Below are positions 1 through 10,756 of a DNA stretch of 64,000 nucleotides, piece by piece. Origin of the DNA: Termitomyces sp. T153 (lineage: Eukaryota; Basidiomycota; Agaricomycetes; Agaricales; Lyophyllaceae). Within the stretch, counting starts at the first letter, position 1; every line of letters begins with the position of its first letter. The stretch spans positions 248,001-312,000 of the forward strand of contig JACKQL020000053.1 in NCBI GenBank assembly GCA_018296165.2. Reading direction: 5' to 3'. Under the pieces are notes generated by a model. It saw only the letters and a program-made list of their open reading frames with translations. It made no database searches and was not told the DNA's origin. The translations under genes were made by a program, and so were the position numbers.

Positions 1-597
1 CAACAAACACCACAGAACTCCGCAGGAAGACTCCCAACACCCCTGCCAAGCCTTGGAACTCTTCCTATGGCGCTCCACCCTGCCCCGACAACCCTGGGGC
101 TAGCCGACACAGATGGCACTAGTGGGCCTAACCCCTGCCTCTGGATCCACTAGAGATTCAACTCCCACCAGCACCCCTGTGTGTTTTGCTGACCTCACCC
201 TCACACAAATTAAAGTCTCACTTCACACACCCAGGAACAATGAGGAAGCATTGAAAAGTACAAAAATATACAATACAAGGCGGAACGGGGCAGCGAACTC
301 AAAGACGACAAGAAGCGGGGCCCAGCTGCCCCCTCACTCCTCCCCTGGAACCCCCACCATCCCTACCCCCAAATCAATCTCCATCTGGGCCTGCACCACC
401 ACCAGCCCTGGCAAAGCCTCCCCCGCATCCACCGCCACTTCCCACCACAACCCTGGGGCCACCGCATTACGCCGTCAATGTCCCACCAGCAACCTCCCCA
501 CCCTCGCCATCCCCTGCTGCAACTCTGGAGGCTGACCCACGGGCATCTGTGCCAACCCGTCTTGGATTGATGCAAATGCCACGGAGGCACCGTCCAT

Positions 598-1227
598 TTA
601 GTAACAGGCAGAGAAGTGGGAACAACACTTACAAAGGATCCTCACGCACCCTGAAGCAGCCTTATTGGCCAGCCAATCCTCCCTCTGCCTTGCTACCTCC
701 AACTCCGCCCATAGTGGACCACCCTCCGGTGCCATTTTCTGCTCCTCTGCCTCCTCCGTGAGCTGCACCCCCCACTGTGTTGGATGCTCCTGCAAGCCCC
801 ATACCTCCAGCACTTGCTCCAGCACCACCCGCACTGAGGTGTTCCATGCCCACTCCAACGCCTCCTTCTCCGCCTGTGCTGCATCTCGATCCTCCCTTGC
901 CCGTTGAAGCTCCCCCTCCCACGCCGTCAGTGCCACCATTAGCACCTCCACCTGCTTGCAAAGGAAGACCTCCATGATTGAAGGCGGGGGCTTCAGAGAA
1001 CTTGATGCCTGTCCCAAGGCCGCATCCAGGGTAAGAGAGTGAACATGAAACCCCAGAAGATCCACCATTGGCTTGTACCTCCATGGCCTCTTGCTGGGCC
1101 CCGCCCCCGACGGTGGGGAAGCTCTCCGCTTCCTATGGTCTGCTGTCGAGGATGCCCCCTCCCTCCGCCCACCCTGCAGAGGCCCCACCTGCCCCACAGA
1201 CTGCCCCACACTCACCTCCCCCAACAT
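598..1227 (-). CDS. Antisense transposon ORF with coiled-coil-like product (copy 1)
   Basis: This open frame of about 209 codons starts with ATG at 1227 and lies antisense to the retrotransposon. I do not recognise a named family. The product has a basic, proline-rich N-terminal part with the motif GAGPSKRP, then a long charged segment rich in E, R, A, L and Q (for example ELQRARED, QAEKEALE) that looks like a coiled coil, then the signature REDWLANKAASG near the C-terminus. The same order of motifs recurs at 26585-27118 (plus strand, antisense to element D) and 38148-38920 (minus, antisense to element C). Conservation of the frame in three copies suggests a real element-encoded protein, but no function can be assigned. 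This copy is the most intact of the three. Confidence 0.55.
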   Translation of the reverse strand: MLGEVSVGQSVGQVGPLQGGRREGASSTADHRKRRASPPSGAGPSKRPWRYKPMVDLLGFHVHSLTLDAALGQASSSLKPPPSIMEVFLCKQVEVLMVALTAWEGELQRAREDRDAAQAEKEALEWAWNTSVRVVLEQVLEVWGLQEHPTQWGVQLTEEAEEQKMAPEGGPLWAELEVARQREDWLANKAASGCVRILCKCCSHFSACY

Positions 1228-2078
1228 CCGGGTCTTCTGTGCCTTGCCCAGCTAACTCCACACCCAGTCCTTGTTCCACCCCTGCCCTGCGGCAACGCAC
1301 GCCACTTGCCACTCCAACAAGATTGAGCACTTCTCATGGCTTGCGCGACACAGAAGGCAAACGGAAGTGTCATGCCATGAGCCCACAGAGGGCGCATCAA
1401 AGACGCAGGCCTCGCCCCGCCATGCACAGAGAACACACTGAGAACAACGGATCAGCACATGCAACAAAGGAGAACTCAAAGACTCACTGGGGCCTTGTTC
1501 TGGCACCATTCCAGCGTTGGGGGGCCCCGAGCCTGCGCCAATGCCCTTGCAAACTCCTCTGCCATCACCTCCACCTGAGGGATTTGCTGCAGTGGAGGGA
1601 CTCCTTCCACATCCCCCGCCACCAATCAGGGCACTGCAGGACAAAATTTGGCCCACCTAGGGCCTCCCGGAGAACCCACCACCACCGCAGACAACTCTGC
1701 AGAACTCCATCAGCCAACCTGAAGAAACAGGTCAATGCTGCTCACAACTCTGGTATATCATACCAGCTCGGCGCTGACGCTCAAACTCCTCCCCCTCGCT
1801 GTTGTACACGATCACCACATCCGCATTTGAAATCAACGGGGTGGGGGAAGCGGCTGAATAACTGGGAGGGGACATGACAAAGAATTTGAGGGAGCCCTGG
1901 GGTATGTCCAAGGCCTTTTAATTGATTAGGAAGAACCCCCTGATGAAGTGGTGGCCACACTTTGACTTTGCCTCCCACGCTGCCGTCACTTGCTGCAGAT
2001 TGATCAATATTACTGGGCTTCGACTCCCATGCCCCACCAATCCCTGACCTGCTCCCTGCGTCTCAAGGGTCTCGACGC

Positions 2079-2092
2079 TGAAGGGGGGGTGA
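2079..2092 (+). other. Polypurine tract of element 1
   Basis: The run tgaagggggggtga directly abuts the TG start of the LTR at 2093. It is the expected plus-strand primer for reverse transcription, and it fixes the LTR at 2093 as a 3' LTR. The same tract occurs at 39371-39384 in element C and, reversed and slightly changed, at 25609-25622 in element D. Confidence 0.85.
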
Positions 2093-3239
2093 TGTCATGA
2101 CCCATTCCCTGAAGCCCCATACACTGCCCGACAAACCCCTGTTCCCCCAGAACCCCCCCGACACTTCATCAAACTTCCCCAGCACTCTGCACCTACTCCG
2201 GCTAACTCCGACACATTCTCAGCTAACTCCGACAGCTCCCTGGCCAACTCTGATGTCTTCCCTGCAGCCACCAGTGCTTCCCCTGGACTTTCTGAGCCCC
2301 TGGGACCACTCCCCTGCCATGCCTGACCCCATTACACATCATCAACTCGACACCCTGGCTCCCCCGACTTACTCTGGGGTATTATGACAACCTCGGAATG
2401 GACCACGTCACAATTGATCCCATCAACATATCAACGTGGCCCGCCCTCTGGTCGTAACTGACACCTGTCAACTCTGCCAAGCTCTGCCAAGCCCCGCCAC
2501 CATAGCCAACATCCCCGAAGCTCTTCAGTAGTCAGTATATAAGACATAGAGTAGCTCCTTGTACTCTAGTCTTGAGATTATCTACTTACCTATGTACCGG
2601 CCTTTCCTGATGTGTTCCTGATTGTTTCTTCTTGTGTTTTGTGTTCCATGTCTTGTTTTCCTTACTCTCAGTCTCCCGGTCTTATCTCATCTCTGTTCCA
2701 TTATCTTTTTGTTATCATTCCATGTCTCCGCCTGAATCTATTCTCATTCTCATCTCGTCTTTGTCTCATTTTGTTTGACTCCGTCTCGTCCCGTTTGATT
2801 CTGTCTATTGTGTTCAAGTCCTCTTGACCATAACGTCCTCATGAACTCTGCAGTTATGATTATGAACCTCCGACGCTCGTTACCAACCCTGGACCCTGCT
2901 ATACACTTGGCTCCAAACCCCATCAACCCCTGTTGATCCCCCATCAGAACTCCAGCTCTGCTCCTGTCATCTGCGTAGCCTCCGCCTCCTCTGCACCTGC
3001 AATACTCACACACAGACTTATGCCTGAACCCCACCAAGCCCGTCCCCCTTCCCCGCAACTTGTCCTCTACTCCTCCAGACCTCCCCGGACTTGCTCAGAT
3101 CAATTTCCCCTGGCTATCCTCACAAGTCCCCAGTGTTTGGAATACCTCCAAGTGCCCGGTTGTCAGTGCAGAGAATCACGTCTGCCTAGTAAGGACTTGC
3201 CCAGTGTAGCTGAGCCCCCGTGGTCAGTGGAACCTGACA
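2093..3239 (+). repeat. 3' LTR of element 1 (LTR A, about 1.15 kb)
   Basis: It begins TGTCATGACCC and ends AACCTGACA, the terminal sequences shared by every LTR of this family in the window. Inside are short tandem 'gctaactccgac' units (about 2205-2260), a TATA-like 'agtatataag' near 2535, a pyrimidine-rich stretch (2590-2830) and the conserved end 'ctagtaaggactt...gtggtcag'. The predicted RNA start carries a diverged copy of the self-priming sequence (agtcttgagatta). Because the polypurine tract sits just upstream, this is the 3' LTR. Confidence 0.85.
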
Positions 3240-3360
3240 CCTTGAACTCAAAACACTTAGGACAACACTTATAATGCACTGGCTCAAGAAGACAAAGCTT
3301 GATATTCAGAATCTGGAATCCTTCACTGGTTGCAACCTCTAGAAATGGAGAATTTTCCTA

Positions 3361-4300
3361 ATGCAATGCCTCATAATGTTCCAAGCTAAGCCTATTACTT
3401 TCCAGCTTGAGAGCTCACAAGTAGCCTTTGCTGTGTCATATTTACAGGGCATTGCCTTTGACCACTACATGGTGCTGCTCCAGTTCAACCCAAAAAACTC
3501 TGTACTCTCTAACTGGCTCACTTTCACCCAGGAATTTTCCAGTAAGTTTGGCATATTTGATACTGTAGCAGAAGCAGAGGAGAATCTATTCAACCTCTGG
3601 ATGTGCAACAACAAGCATTTCACAACCTTCATCATACAGTTCAAGTGAGAGGCCTATGGAACAGGATGGAACTACAATGCCCTCTGGTTTGCCCTCTGCT
3701 ACACCCTTCCCCAATGCATCAAGGATGTCCTCTGCCTTGCACCCAAGCAAACTATGTACAATGAGTACAAGGCACTTGTTATGCAGGTTGATCAATGCTA
3801 TTGGGAAGATCAGAGCAAAAGCACAGCACTGCAGACCACCTGGAACACCCCTAGCAACACCAACTGGCAGGCTAGAGCAACCAATGGCAGTTGACTCTTG
3901 GCCCCCACTGACCCTGCACCCCATTTCTCTCAAGGCTGGGGACCTCCCAGTGCCAACCAACCTCTGGGACCTCACCCACCTGCTCAACTCAATGCTACCA
4001 ATCTCCACAAAGCTTTAGAGCCCCTGGATGCCAACTCTGACAACTACCAGGACCTTGACAATGCTCCAGAGTCCACCAACAATCAAGAAGCCCTATGCAC
4101 AAAAAAGATTCATAACAGGCCTTGGATTGACATACTGGAGGAAACTCAGGAGAAGTGATGGAAGGAGGGCCTATGCATTCTATATGGTGAGCAGGGACAT
4201 TTCATCAGTAGTTGCCCTAAACACCAGGTAATGGGATGTGCTGCATGCACTATTGATGGAGAAGATTGCAACTATTAGTTTACAGAAAATGAGTCAGCAG
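3361..4300 (+). pseudogene. Decayed Gypsy gag (capsid plus zinc knuckle)
   Basis: The frame 3361-3648 reads as retrotransposon Gag: residues such as FAVSYLQGIAFDHY, FTQEFSSKFG and AEENLFNLWM match the capsid-like 'retrotrans_gag' fold. After a stop codon (tga at about 3648) the frame continues with YNALWFALCYTLPQCIKD and ends in a zinc-knuckle-like segment near 4165-4225 (C-x2-Y-x4-H-x4-C, the second cysteine replaced by tyrosine). The copy is depleted in CpG and rich in TG/CA, as expected for an old methylated element. It cannot make a functional protein as it stands. It may belong to an element different from the LTR on its left. Confidence 0.75.
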
Positions 4301-4459
4301 TTTAGGTCTTGAAGATGCACTAGACTATGGATTAAACACTGACATCTTCTCTGTTCCAGCCACACTCCTCCACACAATAGTACTCTCCCTGGACAACCTT
4401 CCAGCACACTTCCCCTCCCACTCCTTCCATACCCTCCTCCTCTGCACCACCCTCCCCTT

Positions 4460-5240
4460 CTCTGCCAACTCCATCCCCACTCTGGTTGACAGTGGTGCCA
4501 TCAACAACTTCATTGACAAATCCTTGGTGGCACTTGCTCTTTAACACCTCCAATGTCTCCCTACTCCAATCCTTCTCAAGCTCTTTGATGGTGATCCCAC
4601 CTCTGCCAGAGACATCATGCACTGCATGGAGACAACTGTGACCTTTGCCAATGGATGGTGCCAGGTCCTTTGATTACTAGTCACCAAACTACACATCTCT
4701 GCCTCTGTTATGCTAAGTTTCTCATGGCTCTGCTCCACCAATCCCTGGATCAACTGGCCCAGTCTCACTCTCCACCTCAACTAGGATAGCCTGACTGACT
4801 CTGGACCAGTCCCCTTCAATGTCTCATCCTCCTCCAAAAATCCTGAAAGTATGACTAAAGCCCTCTAGACTCCTCCACAGCTCCACTCAAAGTCTATGCC
4901 ATTGTTCATCATCAATGTTTGGCTCAACAGCTCTCCAATGGTCCTCCCTGCTCTTGTCAACAGCAGCACATCTGGCACCTTCATCAGCAACCAGCTCAAT
5001 CTCTGCCACAACAATCTTGACAAACTCCTTGAGCTCCAACTCTTTAATGGAAGCTCCACCTCAACTAGAATCACCCAATACCACAACAACACTCTCATCC
5101 TCAATAACAATCTAAGGTTCCAGATCTGGCTCCTTGTCACTTAACTCTCCCTGTCAACTCTGATTGTGCTTGGACTCCTGTGGTTTTAGGACATCAACTC
5201 TGACATCAACTGGAAAGACTTCACCATGCAATTCCCTGGC
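4460..5240 (+). pseudogene. Decayed retropepsin (aspartic protease) region of a Gypsy element
   Basis: A frame near 4480-4530 contains LVDSGAINNFID, the catalytic D-S-G-A motif of retroviral-type proteases. A second similar stretch at 4950-5220 reads ALVNSSTSGTFISNQLNL, then LLVT and IVLGLLWF, the typical 'flap to ILG' order, but with the catalytic Asp changed to Asn. Stops and frameshifts interrupt both. The reading stops exactly where LTR B begins (FTMQFPG then TGTTACAACCC), so a later LTR element inserted here. Reverse transcriptase is not present beyond this point. Confidence 0.65.
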
Positions 5241-5244
5241 CCCC

Positions 5245-6284
5245 TGTTACAACCCACTCTTGCACCTCCAGACCATCTCCCAGGACACCCTGCCTCCCTG
5301 GAGCACTCCCCAACATTTTCCCCAATCTACTCCAACCTTTGTTGACCCACAGCACCTGCCCTGGCTAACTCTGATGCTTTCTTAGCAAACCTTAACAATC
5401 TCCTGGCAAACTCTGACACTTCCCCTATGGGCCTCCTCAGCTCTTCCTCTTGCTTATGAGGCCCCTGAACCTCTCCAACACTTCTCCTGGCACAGACATA
5501 CATCACTAGACCATCTTTGCAACCTACACAACCACTCCAGAGTTTCCTGACAACTATGGAACAGACTGCATCCTCATCAGAATATCACTGCAGCCCACCA
5601 TTTGATCAGAACTGACACCCATCAACCATGTGTGGCTCCGATGAGCCCCACCATCATGTTCTCAACTCCCAGAGAAGGTCCAGTAGTTAGTATGTAAGAT
5701 GTAGGATAACATTCACTACCTTAGTCTTGATATTACATTAACTGGTTAATTGTGTCTTGTGTTTCTCTCTGTTTTATTTCCATTTCTATTTTTAGTCTTG
5801 AATCTATCTCTTTTCTCAATTCTATCTCATCTCATCTCAACTGTCTCTGTTTCCTTTATCATTCCTAAGTCATCTTTAATGTCATTACAAGCTCTACACA
5901 CACACTATGAACCTTCAAACATTCTTACAACAACTCTGGACCTTGCCTTATGCTTGGCCCCAGAACTCATCAGTCTTGATTGATCCCCCATCAAACCTTC
6001 AGCTCCAATCTCATCACTTGCAAAGCCTCCACTTACTCTGCAGCCATATACATGCCTATGAACTTGTTTCTGACACCTGCCCAAGCCCAACATTTAATAT
6101 ACTTGGTCTTAGACTTTCCCAGACCACTCTGGACTTGCTCAGACCAATTCCCTTAGCTTCCTCTTGCAAGTTCCTATAGTCTGCACCAACTCTAGAGTGC
6201 TAGGTTATAAGTGCAGGACATTGTGTCTGCTTAGTAAGGACTCACCCAATGTAGCTAAGCCCCTATAGTCAGCAGAACCTGACA
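5245..6284 (+). repeat. 5' LTR of a second element (LTR B)
   Basis: It starts TGTTACAACCC and ends CAGAACCTGACA. A TATA-like 'agtatgtaag' precedes a candidate RNA start near 5723, where AGTCTTGATATT occurs. Immediately after the LTR, 6286-6297 reads AATATCAAGACT, the exact complement, so this is a 5' LTR with a self-priming site. No 5-bp duplication is found around it (ccccc versus taata), which fits a 5' LTR that has lost its 3' partner. Its closest relative in the window is LTR G (30306-31339). Confidence 0.8.
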
Positions 6285-6285
6285 T

Positions 6286-6297
6286 AATATCAAGACT
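6286..6297 (+). other. Self-complementary primer-binding site of LTR B element
   Basis: AATATCAAGACT lies one base inside the LTR end and is the exact reverse complement of 5723-5734 within the LTR, at the position where the RNA should start. This arrangement is that of Tf1/sushi-type self-primed retrotransposons, where the 5' end of the RNA folds back as primer. Confidence 0.7.
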
Positions 6298-7177
6298 CCA
6301 CCTTACTCCGTTCTTAATATCTGCATATAACCCCACATACAATTCTGCTAGCTATCTAACCAATGTCTATGGTCAGCTGGTCCCTGAAAATCAGTATGCC
6401 CCATTCTATCCAGGCCCACCTGTGGATCAGTATGTTCCTCATCATTGGACCTCAGATCCCAACCAGGCATTCTATGCTCCCTCCATCAGCCAAGGAATAC
6501 CTCTGGGCTGGTGCTGCCCTCCAACATTCCCCACTGATGGCAACTACCCCTGCATGTACCCTGGAAGATTCTCTGCAGCACCTCCCAACCTTGCCTACCT
6601 TCTATCCACTCATTACTATGTGTACCCTGTTCCCACTGTGGCCCCAGCCCCTCTGGAGCATCCAGATAATTATTCCCCTTTTCAATTGCCATTCCCTGCT
6701 CAAATCCCTCTTTCCCCCAGACAACAATGGGTCAAAGCCTACATCTAGCAGCATGATGAAGTCCTCTGCTTTCTCCACCTCTCCCCCATGGAGTTTGCAA
6801 GATGTGCCCATGCCCTTCTCATCAACCTAGGCTACCCCAACACCCTAGTAACTCCAGAGGTTTGGGCAGATTGACTCCTCAATTTTCACAAATGCTATCT
6901 ACAAGGAAACCTCTCCAAAGCTATGCAAGGCATCTTGGGAATTGACACCAATTTCTGGAATGAGCTCTGTGCCCTGGTCAAAGAAATCCATACCAGCCCA
7001 AACCCTCATCCATTTGAAGATCCTCTGGACCTTTCTTGCTTCTTCCATGTGCAATACAAGGAACCCATTGGAGCACAAAGCAAGGCTCTGCCCCCCATTC
7101 CCTGCCAGCAGAAAGAGCTCAACACTGTGTCCAACATCTTGAGGAACCTCAACCCTGTGGGCAGACTGTTTGACTAG
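6298..7177 (+). pseudogene. Degraded 5' internal ORF (gag-like) of the LTR B element
   Basis: A proline- and tyrosine-rich frame (about 6365-6747) is followed, after stops at about 6748 and 6871, by segments reading SPMEFARCAHALLINLGYP and KAMQGILGIDTNFW up to a stop at 7177. A similar tract follows the 5' LTR of element C (34560 onward). It occupies the gag position, but I could not match it to a named Gag domain. In-frame stops and low CpG content mark it as non-functional. Confidence 0.45.
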
Positions 7178-7868
7178 CCTGCCACCCACACCCTGGCCCT
7201 CTCCACTTGCCTCCAGGCAAGATCTGTCAATACAAAGACTTAACTGTCAGGGGACTGCCCATACTGGACCCCATTCTTGTCCTTTATTCTGAGCTGGCCT
7301 CTCATTCCCACCCTCCCATTTTCTGGACACATATACTTTTTTCTGGACACATACACTTTGAACCAAGGGCTATCTGATGGTTATATTTTTATGCAGTCAT
7401 GTGCCCTGAGGCTGGAGATCAAGGCTGTTTACAATAAATTTCCATTTTTTAATTGGACTCTAGATTTAATTGCCATTTCCTCTATTGTACTGTTGATGAC
7501 ATCTGTTGCCACCTAGCTCCCATGCAGAGGACACAACAACTAGCAGTTTTGCAAGTAGTGTATGAATGGACTATAAGAAAATGAGTGTGTGAGCTGAGCT
7601 AGATCTCAGAGAACCTGATTCAGCAAAGGTGTGAAGGAGAGGTGGAAAACTTAAGTGAGAAGTGGGTGTTAGATGCTAGCTGTAGTTGCTAGGGAGTAAC
7701 AAAAGGTTAAAAAGGTCAGAGTGTTGGAGGTGATAAATGGTAGCAAAGATGTTAGTGAAAGAGGAGGTAGCAAGCAAGAACTAGCTATAGGTGCTAGTGC
7801 ATAACATGAACTTGGTGAATCAGTACCCAAAAGTGGTATTAGCAAAACAAAAACAATGAGGGTGCTAA
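7178..7868. other. Non-coding transposon-derived spacer
   Basis: No gene is supported. A short direct repeat 'ttttctggacacata' occurs twice at about 7319-7355. The right part (7520-7868) is AT-rich with repeated 'tgctagctgtagttgctag'-like words. The solo LTR C inserted at its right edge. Confidence 0.5.
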
Positions 7869-9029
7869 TGTCATGACCCACTCCCTGTACCCCCAAACAT
7901 TGTTACTAACTTGCTTGCTTCCCTGGAGCTCCCCCTAACACCCCATCAAACTCCTCCAACCATTGTACACCCTCAGTGCCCACCCTGAGTAACTCCAACA
8001 CTTCTCCAGCAAACCCCAATGGCCCTCTGGCTAACTCCGATGCCTTCTTCACAGCTGTCAATGCTTCTCTTGACTCTTCTGAGCCCCTAGGAGCCTTTCT
8101 TGTTGTTCCTGACTCCACCACACATCACCAACTCCTCCCCCTAGTCAGCCTGACCAACCCTGGAGCATCATGATGACCCCAGAATGGCCCACATCCTCAA
8201 CTGATCCCATCAGAATATCACCATGGCCTGTTCCCTGATCACAACTGACACCTGTCAACTCTGCGCAACTCTGTCAAGCCCTGCCACCACACCTGCTGTC
8301 CCCCAGAGCTCTCCAGTAGTCAGTATATAAGTTATAGAGTAGCTCCTTATATTCTAGTCTTGATATTACCTGCTTTACCTGATGTGTTTCTGATTATTTC
8401 TGTGTTGTGCTTTATGTTCCATGTTATGTTTCCCTTTCTCTCAGTCTCCTGATCTTATCTTAATTTCCCAGTCTCATCTCATCTCTATTTCCATTATTGT
8501 TCTCATTATCATTTCATATCTCTGCTCAAATCTATTTTCATTCCTGCCTCAATCTCATTTCAACTCTGTCTTGTCTTGTCTGACTCTATTTCCATTACCA
8601 TGCTCAAGTCCTTTCAACTTTAATGCCTTTACAAACTCCATGCTTACAATTACAAACTCAAACACTCTTTAAACCAACTCCAGACCTCATTATTTGCTCA
8701 GCTCCAAAAGCTATCAATCTCTGTTGATCCCCCATCAAACTCCAGCCCCACTCCTATCACTTGCATAGCCTCCATTTGCCCTGCATCTCTAATACTCACT
8801 TCTGGACTTGTACCTGGCACCCCATCAAGCCCAACCCTTTCCCCACAACTCATCCCAAACCTCTCTGGACCACCCCAGACTTGTTTGGATCACTCCCCAT
8901 TACTTATCCTCACAAGTCCCCAATGTCTAGACCTTCTCTGAATGCCCAGTTATCAGTGTAGGACATCATGTCTGCCTAGTAAGGATTTGCCCAGTGTAGC
9001 TGAGCCCCCGTGGTCAGCAGAACCTGATA
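7869..9029 (+). repeat. Solo LTR C with 5-bp target duplication GCTAA
   Basis: The LTR starts TGTCATGACCC and ends AACCTGATA, and it is flanked on both sides by GCTAA (7864-7868 and 9030-9034). A single LTR with an intact duplication means that an element inserted and then lost its interior by LTR-LTR recombination. It has the family's TATA region near 8325 and the RNA-start word AGTCTTGATATT near 8357. Confidence 0.9.
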
Positions 9030-9034
9030 GCTAA

Positions 9035-9585
9035 CTTGACAATGTCCAAAGACAGTTGTTCAAGAGGCAAAAGAAGAATCTTAGAGTCAAAACACTTAGA
9101 TCTGAAGTCTAAGGCTATAATGAGGTGTGCTTCAATAGTAGTATAGAAAACATGACAGTATTCATAGTAAGTGGAAATAATGAAGCCAAAAAGAGGTGAT
9201 AATGGTGAATAATGGTGAACTGGTTGCTAGCAACCTAGGAAAGTTAGGTGAAATGTCAGGTAAAATAAAATTCAGCAAAGTAAAGGTGAACCCATGATAT
9301 GACAGCTGAAATAACAGTCATGATGTAGCCAGGGTGTCAAGATAATAAGCTAAATCAAGTCAATGAAACAAAGGCAATGATACCAAAAGAGGTCAAATGC
9401 ATGGTGAAGTCATTAAAGTGTCACTAGCAGCCACTGAAGATAGTCACATGTTCATTGCATTGTGTAGAAACCAGGAAATCTGGAAGTTGCCAAAAACATA
9501 AGAAATGACAGAAATCAGTGCTTCATGAGAATATGGTCTCTTATTATTTACTGTATAATAATTAATCTATGATTATTATTATCTG
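9035..9585. other. AT-rich spacer without recognisable gene
   Basis: No open frame of note and no domain signal is seen. The stretch is the continuation of the sequence interrupted by LTR C. It shares the phrase 'tcaaaacacttag' with 3247-3259 downstream of LTR A. Confidence 0.4.
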
Positions 9586-9740
9586 GTAGCATCACATGAT
9601 GCTACCTATAAAATACTATTATTTTAATTACGTAAGGCAGCGTCTTACTTATACTTCGTTAGACAGAATCAATCGACTGATTTTGAATTACGGAGTGTGA
9701 ACCGCAAGTTGCGCAAACTGTAACGGAAACGTTACACCCT
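9586..9740. repeat. Fragment of a second dispersed repeat (probable LTR end)
   Basis: The segment from 'aattacgtaaggcagcg' to 'cggaaacgttaca' recurs in diverged, CpG-poor form at about 32740-32855. It ends in a short hairpin tgtaacg-gaaa-cgttaca, and a palindrome ggtagcat-n6-atgctacc sits at its left. The TG/CA-type end suggests an LTR terminus of an unidentified (perhaps Copia-like) element. No coding part is present. Confidence 0.45.
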
Positions 9741-10756
9741 GGTCACCATTGCTCCTTCACTATTTGTTATTGCCTCCAGCAGTGACAATTCAGGACTTAT
9801 ACCAAACTGAGTCCACCACCCTTTTCATTAGCTACCTTGACTAATAAGTATCTGGGACGTTGTGTGATTCAAAGCCCTCAGAACTAGTCTATTCTCTCTA
9901 CCTGTCCTGCAGATAGAGGAAAACAGATGACATCACCATGCTCAAGAATATTCTAAGACTCAAGGGATCCAGTTTCTTCCCGCAACCCCATGATTGACCT
10001 ATCTAAATTCCACCCCACCTCAATACCCTCTCAACTCCGAATTAACGAAGAGTCAAGGGTAGGGATGCCGAGCTGAGTTTGAATCTTTGTCAAATTCGTC
10101 CCCCTCCGTCGTTCGAAGCTTGCCTCTCCCGCTTCTCTGCGTTATATATGTTCAAACCAAGCTAGATCAGTGAGCATTATGTACTTAAAATTGCATGACA
10201 ACTTTGGGAAAAATTAGACTTATAATCTTCTGACAATACACAAATGAAAGTGGCTGGAATAGCAAAATTTGACCAAGTTTGATTTTTACCATGTTTTTTT
10301 TTTGATTTTCATATACATGGAATCTGAGTTGGGGGATCTATGCATAATATGTATGACATTGCTGAAAAAGATCTACGAAAGAATTGGAGGAGAATTGCCA
10401 TAAGTAGGAGACCTCTACCTGCGCCATATCATTTCTAGGTCATTTTCATATCGGCAATTCTCGGCAGCGGGCTCCAACTCGTGGTCCTCCCGACAACTCT
10501 CTCTCTCATCCACTTTTGCTGCGATGAATCGACTTGGCACTGCAGACCATGAAGATTCCCTACGAAATCGGCGGACTTCTCCGTCCTCTACACTTCAAGG
10601 CGAGCAACCCATACTGCACACTTTCTGCATCGACATCTCATGCGTTCATTATGTATTACATTACTTATGGATTTTAACTTGTCTACCAATATATATATAT
10701 ATCTGTGTCAAAAATGGAAAGGAATAATGATAAGTATTTGTACCCTTTACGATGTA
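9741..10756. other. Intergenic region downstream of MOT1
   Basis: No convincing gene is seen. A 67-codon frame at 10524-10727 has no recognisable features. A short TA repeat (tatatatatata) lies near 10690. Base composition changes here from the CpG-poor transposon type to the gene-island type. Confidence 0.4.

Larger units (their letters stand above)
1..2092 (+). mobile_element. 3' internal part of a chromovirus-type Ty3/Gypsy element (copy 1)
   Basis: The stretch runs up to a polypurine tract and a 3' LTR, so it is the tail of an LTR retrotransposon whose gag-pol lies to the left of the window. It aligns by eye with 37690-39384 (element C) and, reversed, with 25609-27700 (element D): shared landmarks include the 'cactagtgggc' stretch near 117, proline-rich frames around 330-560, and the antisense reading frame at 598-1227. 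No integrase or reverse transcriptase is visible in this part. It seems to be a long 3' region between pol and the LTR rather than a coding gag-pol segment. Confidence 0.75.

Noticed and set aside
1068..1877. 269-codon plus-strand frame in element 1
   Set aside because: It is antisense to the conserved minus-strand frame over part of its length, shows no retrotransposon domain, and is not preserved in elements C or D.
5245..9029. LTR B and LTR C as the two LTRs of one element
   Set aside because: They belong to different subfamilies in their first 150 bases, and LTR C has its own complete GCTAA duplication, so it is an independent solo LTR.
10524..10727. 67-codon frame upstream of MOT1's 3' end
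   Set aside because: It is short, lacks motifs, and ends in a simple TA repeat.
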